Below, piece after piece: positions 45,621-56,600 of a DNA stretch of 64,000 nt (positions within the stretch are counted from its first letter, which is position 1; each line of letters starts with the position of its first letter). The notes under the pieces were generated by a model that ran no database searches, had not been told where the DNA came from, and saw nothing but the letters and a program-made list of their open reading frames with translations. Source of the stretch: Trichoplax adhaerens (taxonomy: Eukaryota; Placozoa; Uniplacotomia; Trichoplacea; Trichoplacidae); the NCBI RefSeq assembly GCF_000150275.1, contig NW_002060949.1, forward strand, positions 3,928,499 to 3,992,498. Direction: 5' to 3'. The position numbers and the translations under genes are program-made.

Positions 45621-45820
45621 ACATCTCTAGTATTTACTGTGTGTTACACTGTATTAATGAATAGTACAAGTCCCTGTTAGTAGCAACAAGGTAAAGGAAG
45701 ATCACTCTGATAGGACTACTACATCTCTAGTATTTACTATGTGTTCTACTGTATTAATGTACTGTACAGTATAAGTCCCTGTTAGTAGCAACCAGATAAA
45801 AGAAAGAAAAGCACTCTGGT
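45621..45820. repeat. Two-copy repeat, period 100 bp
   Basis: 'ACATCTCTAGTATTTACT' occurs at 45621 and 45721, each followed by 'GTGTT.(C)ACTGTATTAATG', 'AAGTCCCTGTTAGTAGCAAC' and 'CACTCTG'. Copy 2 carries a TACTGTACAGTA unit where copy 1 has 'AATAGTAC', so one copy gained or lost a palindrome after duplication. Confidence 0.85.
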
Positions 45821-46042
45821 ATCATCCAAACGCCTATTGCCATCCTGTTGACTACAGTACTGTATAGTGTACAGTACATGAACGATAGTACTGTACACTG
45901 TAGCGTACAGTTGGTACAGTAGGGCGGTACTAGGGACGTACCGCTCTGGTACTAGACCAAATTGACGCAAGCGCAATCTCTCTTCAGCAGACGACGATAG
46001 CAACGACATAGCTGCTAAACAACCAGTTCTAAAGATTTCAAC

Positions 46043-47009
46043 ATGGCCGAAATTGATAAACGTTCGGAATCCAGTCTACAAATTGGTGGTTGTGAAGGAC
46101 CTGAAGCTATGTACGTTAAGTTAATAGCGAATGATGGCCACGAATTTATTATTAAGCGAGAGTTTGCCTTAACATCGGGAACAATTAAAGCGATGCTTAG
46201 CGGCCCAGGTAATAGAACAACAATCGGTTCAATGACATCTTGCTTAGCTTTAGACTTGCACTTTGTACGCTGTCAATCAGGCTATAACCTCTTGATTTAT
46301 TTTATTTGCTTGTTGTTATTGTTGATTATATTCGTCGTCTCATCCACTTTACCATTCAATATTGAGAAATGTAGTTGCTCTAATTCTTCCTTGACTTTCG
46401 TCGTCATGTTGCCAAGTCATGATGAAAGTTAATTGAATCCGATTTGAATTTGTTTTTAGGCCAATTTAGTGAAAATGAAACAAATGAAATTCGATTTCGT
46501 GATATACCGTAAGTGTTGTGCATGTCTTGTCTATGAAAGTGAAATTTAAATCGTTGTTGACAGCACCCATGTTCAATCATCTTGTCAAAATGATACCATT
46601 AATTCGGGATCAGATTGTAGAATTATCATTGGCGTAGTCTTATAAATACAGTTATTGACAACGGATAAGTAAAACTAGTTACCGACTTCCAGTATGTACA
46701 GCATGTTGCTATTTTACTCAAGTTTACAACGTTAGAAACTCTCTGTTCAATTTAAATTCTATCACAGTCAACAAGTAAAAAGGATACATGTTGCAATCTT
46801 AGTCGGCAATGCTTTACTATCTCATTTACTTCCTTTCTAATTGTCACTTTCAACTCATTTTCTGTAGATCTCATGTCTTAAGTAAAGTATGCACCTACTT
46901 TACTTATAAGGTCAAGTATACCAACAGCGGAAATGAAATTCCGGAATTTGTTATCCAACCTGAGATAGCACTAGAACTACTCATGGCTGCCAATTTTCTC
47001 GATTGTTAG
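46043..47009 (+). CDS. ELOC: Elongin C, 118 aa
   Basis: Adaptor of cullin-2/5 ubiquitin ligases and subunit of the Elongin (SIII) elongation factor; it binds Elongin B and the BC box of substrate receptors. Three exons: 46043-46208, 46460-46508 and 46868-47009 (stop TAG); phases agree and total 119 codons, against 112 aa in human. BTB/POZ-like Skp1 fold: [33 protein letters not shown] (exon 1), [16 protein letters not shown] (exon 2), [26 protein letters not shown], and the conserved end [16 protein letters not shown] (exon 3). The match to animal Elongin C is nearly residue for residue. The N-terminal lead before the fold is about 20 residues. Confidence 0.97.
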
Positions 47010-49442
47010 AATCTGTGTCAAATAGAATGTATTTGTAATATGAAATTGAGTCACTTATCGTGACGGATTCAACTATTCAACTTTTCTACACTGTACTTTT
47101 ACTTGCACTCATAATTTCCATGTTGTTCTAAGACCATCATATTTAGATTGTTTGATGTCTTTGCAAAATTTAATATGACTCCGGTTTTTACCAGACTTTT
47201 ATTAAGTTCACTTTACAAGTATTTATCTTTGTAAGAGAATAGCTATTCTGCACGTAACAAAATTATCATCTCCTGTTATTATAATGTGATTGATATGAAA
47301 GAATTTGCTAGCAAGTTTTTCGAAAGGATTGTTGCAAATCAAATAGGATAACTAGTTGACTTACTGCAGTGTAAGCATATGGCTGATATTACTTTATACA
47401 TTTACTTGCTGTCTTTCCTTTCGATATTAATGTTATGATAGATAATCAAATATGTTATTAACGCATTTTGCCTATTTTGAGATGTTACATATACTACGCC
47501 ATGGAATTAAGTCAATACTTTTAGTACGCGTCATATATTGCTACAGATTGTGTAGTAGTCATATTCTTGTCGTCATCATGCTATAGCTCTAAATGTGCCA
47601 ATAGAATACTCTTATCTTGCGATTTTGCTTGCTATTTCAATGATCGCAATCATTGCAAATGTCAATCTGTCTTATAGACACGATAGTTTCTTCATCAAAT
47701 TTTTATGTGATAACCCTAACTAAATTACAAAATAATATTTACGAACTACAGATAAAGTAAAATGCGATGTAACCATCCTTAATTCTTTGTTAACCGTTTA
47801 TGAACTACGTACAGTATAACACCGATGATACAACCGGAGTCCTATTTTATGTGGGTTACACACTTGCCTGTATCAAATAGAACAAAATCAATAGTTAATG
47901 CTACTGTATTTGTATTTGCGATTAGATTGCTCTCGATACTGTATTAGGTGGTACTGCAGTATATATTTTATCATTTTTAAACTTAGCTGCGGTAACTACA
48001 GTATTATAAAATAGGGTTGGTGAAGCAGAACTACCATACACGTATATTTAGCAAATTGCGTGTGAATTGACTACCCAAGCCACGTAATAGGGTACATTTT
48101 TACGATTGATCTAGATATATGATAGAATAGATTTGAAATAAACAGTAAAGGCTAACTAAGGCTTGTCATGGAGAGCTTGCTTTTGCAATCTGGTATTAAA
48201 ACAAACTGCAAGCATGGCTACTAATCATCGGCAGAAAACGAATCTATTTTTAGGAATATTTTCATCGTAACTGAACGATTATAGCATTTAATAAGATTGC
48301 TCAGCAGTCTTATTAGTTTGTCTACACGCAAATTGTGTCCATCAGAATAGTATCTGTGGGCTACTTCGACCTCTTTCATTCCTACATACCATACTCTATT
48401 GAAATTGCCTACATCACGAGAAATAGAAAGCCAAAGGTAACTTTGCTAGCATACTTTTTTTACCACGGTTCGGTTACCTTAATTATTTAAAAGTTTTAGC
48501 TTAATTATTGATTTTAATTCTTTCATTCAATACCAGAGCCAATAGAATCTACGGTTATTAAACACTAGCGTTAACTATAGTTACATTTTCATATTTTATT
48601 ATAGTATATATTGAATATCTCCTACTATCTCATTGATCGGCAAATTGATGTTACTAAGGTCGTGAATACTAATTTAGCTTAATTTTTATAATTCACTAAT
48701 AAGAATTTATATTCTGTTGCCATATACGTACGTCACTAATTGATAATAATCTCCTTCATAGTATCTCGAATAATAGCTTACTAATATTCATATTCTTGAG
48801 AAGGAAATGCTAATAAATTTAAGAAGGGATCAAAGGAAAAGATTGTTATCATCATTTTTTTCTCGCCTCACAATTTGATGCAAAAATTTCCTTGCTATTA
48901 AATTGCAACATTGTAGTCATTAAAGATGAAAAGTTTTATTTTACCTGTATAAACTGATTGATTTCATAAATAGAGAATTTGAAATGTGATAAATAATGCT
49001 TAAATCTTAATGTAGCAAATTGAGCTTCATGTGTGATGCAGTGCATAGTATGAAAACTTTAAATCGATACTATTCGTATCAGGAGAAAGATTAAGAACAT
49101 GGGTAAAGTCAACGTAGAAAGTAGGATAGTCAACATAAATCAGCTAAATTTGAGCCAAAAAATTGATCGGATATATTCGTATATTGTAAAGTAATGATAT
49201 TTATATCCGTATATATACTTGGCATACAGAACTTACTGCTAAGAAATAGGTTTATTATATGTAGTCTTAACGGGTAAAAATGGGTCTCAATACTGCTTTG
49301 GTTTTGTAAATGCAGTATTTCGGTTCTTTTATAACTATAAAGATGCAGGCATAAGAGCTATCAAAAAATTATACAGTTAAATACTTTCGATATACAACTG
49401 GTTTTATATCCTGTATATTTAATATAGTACTTTGCCATCATA
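47010..49442. other. Intergenic region between convergent genes, no gene seen
   Basis: Elongin C (+) and the low-complexity protein gene (-) end towards each other across this 2.4 kb of AT-rich DNA. I found no exon chain, repeat array or RNA gene. Confidence 0.4.
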
Positions 49443-50639
49443 TTAAATATCATCAAAGACATCGACTTCTTCGATTTCTAAGTTACATCGTAAATATCTT
49501 GGTGGTTGCTCCATGACACCTTTTATACCATTAGAGCTGGAAACTAGATTAGTTTTGGGATCATTTCCATTAGAACCTTTAAAAGAAACTGCTTTATTTC
49601 TTTGTTGCAATGAACGAAGTCTCCAATGATGAGCTGCTTTGAGTAAGTTTTCATTTCTCCTATTTAATAACGGAGAATTTTTAGCTGGTGTATTGATATT
49701 ATTGAATGTTTGATCGACTATAGCTGATATTGTTCGTCTATGGGATAGGCCATTATCCTGATCTTTATAATTAATCTCAATGTCATCTTTTGACTTATCC
49801 TGTAATTTGTTCTCCATTTCTGCTGAAGCATGCTGTTCATTTAAAGAATATGCTCGACGTTCGTTAGTTAAATGAGCTGAAGATGTTGATGAAGAAGGCG
49901 ATGATAAAGAAATTGTTTTATTATTTAGATTCTCCAACGGAGAATTTTGGTCCGATAATGAACGTGGCCGATGCTCATGGATTGAATGAAGAGACGATGT
50001 CGACGAAGAAGTTGATGATGAAGACCGCAAAGATGACTGATGATGTAGCGATGAAGTAATGCGAGCTAAATGGGGTAATCGAGATGTTTTATCGTATTCT
50101 CTAAAGGTATCGAACGACGATGATCGATTTCGTAATTGCTCATCTGCTTTAAGCTTTGGGTGTCGATGTGAAATAATTGTAGTTTGACGTATCATTGTAG
50201 GCGACTCTTCATCGGTAGAGAAGCGATGTTTTACCAATATTGAACTCTCTGAATCTTGTTTAATAAGAAATCCTTTCTTTCTTCGTTGCTGAACAGGAGA
50301 AGACTTCATGGTTTGCAATCGTTGCTGTTGTTTCTGTTGCTGCTGCTGAACTTTATTGTCCAAAGTTGGTGCCGTTGATGGTGATGATAAAAGAGACTTT
50401 CCATCATTATCAGTAGACTGACGTTGTTTCTCTGTATCTTCATCATTATTCTTAGCATTAATGCGATTCAATTGCGCAATGAGAGATTTTTGATCAGAAA
50501 GTATATCACGTAATTTTTTGGACATTTCTTTGTCGTAATCGCTTAGTCTATTCCGTAGCTGAAGATCTTGCTTGTTATTTTTATTACATACAGCAAAGGC
50601 ATGATTAGAATCAATGGCAGGAATGGATTTTGAATTCAT
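49443..50639 (-). CDS. Uncharacterised Ser/Gln-rich low-complexity protein, 398 aa, intronless
   Basis: A single open frame of 398 codons from ATG (50639) to TAA, far longer than chance in this AT-rich DNA. I do not recognise a family. Visible features: an N-terminal charged helix (residues about 30-65: RLSDYDKEMSKKLRDILSDQ, then IAQLNRIN); a Gln-rich tract (about 98-110); basic RRKKGFLIKQ; repeated Ser/Arg-rich motifs of the type SSSFDTF, RPRSLSDQNSPLE, RRAYSLNEQ (possible basophilic kinase or 14-3-3 sites, inferred); Ser tracts (about 205-260); and an acidic C-terminus ending EEVDVFDDI. No signal peptide or membrane helix. It probably is mostly disordered. It could be the large last exon of a longer gene, but the ATG is preceded by an A-rich leader (AAAGTG) and needs no upstream exon. 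Lack of introns contrasts with neighbours. Confidence 0.75.
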   Translation of the reverse strand: MNSKSIPAIDSNHAFAVCNKNNKQDLQLRNRLSDYDKEMSKKLRDILSDQKSLIAQLNRINAKNNDEDTEKQRQSTDNDGKSLLSSPSTAPTLDNKVQQQQQKQQQRLQTMKSSPVQQRRKKGFLIKQDSESSILVKHRFSTDEESPTMIRQTTIISHRHPKLKADEQLRNRSSSFDTFREYDKTSRLPHLARITSSLHHQSSLRSSSSTSSSTSSLHSIHEHRPRSLSDQNSPLENLNNKTISLSSPSSSTSSAHLTNERRAYSLNEQHASAEMENKLQDKSKDDIEINYKDQDNGLSHRRTISAIVDQTFNNINTPAKNSPLLNRRNENLLKAAHHWRLRSLQQRNKAVSFKGSNGNDPKTNLVSSSNGIKGVMEQPPRYLRCNLEIEEVDVFDDI

Positions 50640-53600
50640 CACTTTTTAGGTATTAATCTTGATTCTCAGAACACATACACTTTTATTTATTTATGAGCTG
50701 AAAATGATCTTAGAAGCTTTATCGACCATGGGTTTCTTGCTGTAAGCAATTGCTTGTATTATTTTTAAAATTCAATGTTCCAACACTTTTACTAAAGGAT
50801 AGGAACATAAAAGAAATGATGGTTATTGACTAATTTAGTTGCTTTTATTCGTTGTTAGCCCTAATTTTACAATCTAAACACATCAAATCAGTTTTGTTTG
50901 CTGATGAGAAAAAATTGACTCCACAACTATCCTTTGTATACTCAAATTGTCAACACAACATATAAGTTAGAACTATGTGAGACAAGTCAGCTAATTAAGA
51001 ATTGAACAAAGTAACTTCTTGTCTTTCTAAACTAAAGTGAAAATAATGCAAATTTAGTTTCTTGCACCGTTGATTAATTTGATGGAAAATGAAAATTAAT
51101 TACACTTTGATACGGCTCTGATACCAATTATAGCCTAGGAGTAGTCGTATCTTACTTAATATACATAGCATTGTATGAATGAGCTGTACCCAATAATTTT
51201 GATGATTTTAAAGTTAATATACCCGTGATCGATCAAAATACAGAATAGTTGCATTAAATACTGGAATTAAGGAAAATGTTAAGATTTTTGAAATACGCAA
51301 TGATTAAATATATCAGGCTTTATATAAAACAAGTTTAGCGACATCAATCAGTGGAAAAGTCCAGTTTACCAGGTATTGAATATATCTATGAAGTGGCGAT
51401 GATTTCTAAAGTAACAGTGTATATACTCTTTCTTAACTGTAATGAAATGTTGGCATGGCTATACCCACAGTTTTTTATTGCATATTTCACTCTTTGCAAA
51501 ATTTAATCAAATTTTAATTTCAAATTTAATAAAAACAACTCATAAAGTATAATAATTACTAGTCTAATTGAATTCATTTTTTTCCAGAACTAATAGACGG
51601 AATAGATATCTTATGATCCATCTTAAAAGAGAAAGCGCAAAACACTTGTAATGAAATGAACCTCAATTTTTCGTTAAGATGGAGGTATGTGATCATGTGC
51701 AATCTTGATCTATACTAAAAAATCGAATATAAATGGAGTCATTATAAGATTATTATTCCCGTAATGGCATAAAATCCCTTCGTAAAAAGCGGATGGTACT
51801 ATTATCAAGAATTTCTATTATTAATCTTGAATAATCTGCGGATACAATTATTCTGGAATATATCTGTATAAATAACATATCTACAACAATTTTTGATATA
51901 TTACATCTAAATTAGCCAATGATAAGAATAACAAATTAAATATTACTGATTATGAAAGAAAAGACTGATTAATATCGACAGGAGATCCTAGTAGAGCTTA
52001 GAAGAATGGAAACCATTGCAAGAATTTAATGACAGTTATTCACAAAATAGCTCCAAAAGAAGTTCTAACTACTGTTTTTAGCTTATCCATAATTTAAATT
52101 GATCTTTCAAGATAAAACCGTTTACAAAAGCTATCCGTACCGTAGTTATAGTGCTATAAGTATGCAAAGTGAGTTTATCAAATATGAACAAGAGGTTCAA
52201 ATCTGAATTAGAGTCGGAAAATTAAAATAAACGCATAAATTTTATTTCTACAACATGATGAGTAGATACTAAACGATAAAAGAGATAGCTAAACTTTTAA
52301 CAGCGAAACTGTTATTAAGCTTTTTTAACTTTATTACTGTTCTATGAGTGAATGGAATATGCTTCAATTATTATCAAAGTGCAAGGGGCTTCTTTCGACA
52401 TAAATGAAAATACGGCGAGAAGCGTCTTTCTGCTTTTATCTATTCAGTAGCAATTAGAATGTTTTATATTTTGACGGTAGTTTTCAGTCGAGTTAGAACC
52501 TTATCGTGCTATAGCTTCAATGACTTAAACTTAAAGTAACTCAGTAGAAATCTTCTATTTTAAAGCTAATGGTAATGGTAGAAAAAAAAAGAAATCTAAC
52601 TTTTCATCTCGTATCGTCAAGTCCGTTTCCTCTTCCTAATTATACGGAGACTTTATAAAATGCAATTCGGTTAAAAGCTTTCAAAGAAAGAACAGAAAGA
52701 AATTATAATTTTCATATTGCATCGTTATGCTTCTTTTTTCCAATCAATTAGACGGAATATGTTTTATCGCGTATAATATGCTTAGAATTGTATTCCGATC
52801 ATACTTGTAGAAAAACGATATAAAATAGAACTTTGGGTCCTTTACTCTTCTTTTTTTCTCTACTTCACTGAATTAAGATTGGGATATTTTAAAGTTATGC
52901 ATTGTTAATATAGATTGACTTAAAGTCTTTCCTTGCAAATAAATAGCAAAATTTATTGGTTGTACCCATGGACGATTTGATCAGTTTAACTTATTTCTTA
53001 CTATTAGTCCCTTTCGAAAAGTCAACACTATCAATTCCTGTAGCTTAGCTGATACAGAAAATTACGATAAATGTTTTTACCTGTTACATCTCTCAAATAG
53101 ATTTGTTACAAAAAAAGATACTTGGGGAGAGAAACTCCACCATAACCGGCAATGAATGTTATAGAAGAAACAGTACGATATAAAACAAAAGTTATAAAGA
53201 TTCAGTCAATGCAATATCACTAAATATTTTTTCGTTTACATTATCAATACAGGATCTTTATAAACAACGTAAAAAGAATAAAGCTGATGAAGAGAAAAAT
53301 TAGCTATAGCAATAAGTATAATACTACACTGAAGCTAGTTAAGGCAAAATAAGCTATTGGTAAAATTGTCTAAAACGACGCTGCCTAAAGCGACTCAAAA
53401 TGGTATACGGAAGAAATACTTTAGAATTTGCGATTTGAAATTGTTGACAAACTTCAACATTGACAAATTGTAATCTGTAACTCAGAAAGACGAATAACAA
53501 TTTTTATTTACCTTACCATTTGAATAGTAAATCGACAGCATGGATTCGTTGATAAAAGAGATAAAGTAGTCGATATTAGGAATAAATAATATAGTTAATG

Positions 53601-56600
53601 TAATATAGCTTAGATATGCTAGTCCATAAGTCTATCAATCAAACTCGTGACATAGAAGCTGCATGGGGTCAAGATTGAATTCAGTGATGATGCAGGTGTT
53701 GGCATAAAAATTAGAGTCAATAAGACTATTGATCTATTATAAATACATAGTGCAAGAGCCCTACTAGGGAAAGTATATACTCTAATCAAAGAAAGAGGAA
53801 ATCAAAAGAAATTTTTTGCATTTTACTATTACACCTTGTCTGTATAGTACAATCAACAAGAAATATATGTACTGTCATAACAAACTACGGGATAGTTTTA
53901 TAGTTTTGTTATTGGAAATGAATCATTTCAATGCTAATTGACAATGGAATCACTGACGTAGAAAACATATTCAACTTTTCCTCACTTAAAAATGGATTTT
54001 GTAGATAGAAGAACCCAAATCACTGATGCAAAGAAGATAACTTGAAATCAAGTTACATGTTGCATTAGCTCAAAGTCGGCGAAGAAAGAATTATGATTTG
54101 AAGAAAGAAGAATAATCATTATAATAGATCAGAATCAATCCGTCGAATCAAGATGGTGCCAGTTAATCCTATCTCCTATGGAAGAATGAAAATTACCATA
54201 GAGAATAGGATAACATTATATCCAAATACAACATTAAATTAGTTGAAAGTGAACGAAAAAGGATTGACAATGAAGTGAAGGAGAAGTAACCTATATGATC
54301 AAGATAGTACAGATTCGTCTCATTTCTTATTAAAGAGCAATTAATATAACTATGGTTATCCTTATCAAAAGAGGCTACTTTAGATAGAATTTTATAATCC
54401 TAGCTTGGGCAAAGAAGTCCATAGGTATTATGAATCCATGATAATACCACAATCTTAGCTTAAAATAAACTTGGAGCTCCTTTAAGAGTCTACGGTAGAA
54501 AGTTAAGATCGAAATCGTGATAAAAAACGAAAAACGATGTTAAATGAAGACTTTTCAATCTAATTTAGAGAGTAGAAACGTTTCAGTTAGATTATTCTGA
54601 ATGCTAATTGAACTTTTATCCTTTACCGGAGCACTTAGTGGAAAACAAATACAATGGAAGTATTATTTAGAAAGTTTACTTATCCCTTTAGAATTTGTTT
54701 TTACAAGGCAATTTTGAAAGCCTCAGGTATTAATTATATTATGTTGTTATTGAAACCTTAAATTTAACTTTACGAATACGCCCAAATGTATCTTTACTTA
54801 GTCCAGTTCAGCTCTCGGAAAATAAGTAAACAAAAATTTATGTATTTCCAGTTAGAAAAATACCGGTGTTTATTCGTGCTACAATCAGCTTCAATATAGA
54901 CATTAATAGAGTTTCTTTTTTATCAGTGTCCTTTCGCTGTCGTAAGACCATACAACTATTAAAATCTTTTACTTAAACTAGACTAGATTACATTTCTATT
55001 CGCAATTTACAGTTAATAATTATCCAGTTAGAATGTTGTCACTTATTCTATCTACACATTAGTACAGCTAATATTTATCAAGTTAGATATAGGAAGATGC
55101 TGATGTAAATACCAACGTTATCACTTATTCTCTCCACATTTTATTACTGTTAATCTTCCATACCCTGATCAAGTTAGACAGAAAGTAAATGCTGAAGGCA
55201 TCTTCCTAATTTAGCTTTCTAAACTACAAAAACAACACCAATAATTAACTAACCTAAATTTATTAAGTTTAATTTAGAATTTAAATTTGAGATATCTATG
55301 ACACCTTCAAAATTCTAAGAAAAATGCTCTTCGGAACTATCTATATCATCTGCAGAAGCTTTTTCTCCTACAAATGAAAGGATTGACTCTTAATAAATCT
55401 ATTTTGATATTACTTGACTCAGTTTATAGACTTTCTCAATGATAAACTAAGCATAAAGCCCTAATTTAAATTGACTCACCCACCTCTTGATGACGGGAAG
55501 CCCTCTTACCGCTATGCTATGAAACACTTTAAAAATCTGATTCATTACAGTCTCCTTATATTGTATAGATACAGTAGAGATTTTAATAATAACACGTTTT
55601 TCTTAACATATCCATAGAATATTGAGATCTCGTTATTCACAGATTAAATAATTGAATATCTGTATCATGCATGCTTTAATTTCCAAATAGCTCAAAGAAC
55701 AAAAGCCCTAAATTACATTGACCGGCTACAGAAGTAAAGGTCTTTTCCCTTCATCTCTTTGTTGCGAAATGGATTTAAAAAAATCAAATTAGACTATTCC
55801 ATCTCTGGCGGCACTATCAACATTCCAATAATTCCTTTTATCAAACATGTCTGTATCATCCAAAAGGATACCGCTCATTACCAGTAGTAAGCATAATTCA
55901 CTACTAGTAGTAATAACGTTTTTTATCCCCTGGATTAGACTTTTTCAATTGCAAAAGAGCGGAAGCACTTATCCAATTTTATCTACCATAGAGAGGAGAG
56001 GCGAGCAAGGCCCTTCTCACCTTTGGATTACTACAAATTCGTATCGAATTGTATCAGACTTAAAAAAGTTAGCGGTAATCTTTTTTTCCTAGCGACACGA
56101 CGATGAAAAGGGTAAAACTTTGTTGATACGTGTCTTCAATGTAAAATCGAAGAAAAAGGCAGCTCTCCCTTATAGTGTATTTTTATACTGAAAAATACTT
56201 GCTACGGGCAAATAATACTGTACTATTAAATTCCAAATGCATGGAAGTAACCTTTCGGTCACAATAATTTCTATATAGTTCTCTCATTATCCTAATTGAA
56301 TCTCTATGGTAGAATAACAGATAGAATCATAAAATTTGGTAAATTTTTAGTACAGTGGGGCTGGGGTAAGAGGGTTCTCTCTTAAAGTATACTACAGTAG
56401 TTATCAATCAAGTTTTTTAATATCGATTTCTTTCAACATTTTACATACGTCCATGAATAATATTACTTGCACGTATAGGATGATTTAACTCGAAACGTCT
56501 ATAAAAATATGGGCGTCATGGTCTAAATCTGGCAATGATAACAAAATTCTAGTCTGTGCTGTATCATAATTATAGGGTGGTGCCATATCATGCTGTAATT

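Larger units (their letters stand above)
45165..45925. repeat. Dense CAGTACTGTA palindrome cluster upstream of Elongin C
   Basis: At least nine overlapping units are visible, including 'CTGTACAGTACTGTACATT' near 45167, 'TGTACAGTACTGTACAGTAC' near 45488, 'CGTACAGTACAGTAACC' near 45524, 'TACTGTACTGTACATCTC' near 45610, 'TGTACTGTACAGTATAAG' near 45757, and 'CTACAGTACTGTATAGTG' near 45852. This is the densest cluster in the window and ends about 120 bp before the Elongin C start codon. Confidence 0.8.
43930..46042. other. Intergenic region between FAK and Elongin C
   Basis: Both genes read to the right, so the right half should contain the Elongin C promoter. The stretch 43930-45150 shows only AT-rich DNA with short chance frames. 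From 45160 onward it is packed with tandem repeats, a 100-bp duplication and palindromes, listed separately. Several antisense frames at 45337-46009 are by-products of these repeats. Confidence 0.5.

Noticed and set aside
45165-45925. CRISPR-like array
   Set aside because: Repeats are contiguous or irregular, without unique spacers, and the genome is eukaryotic.
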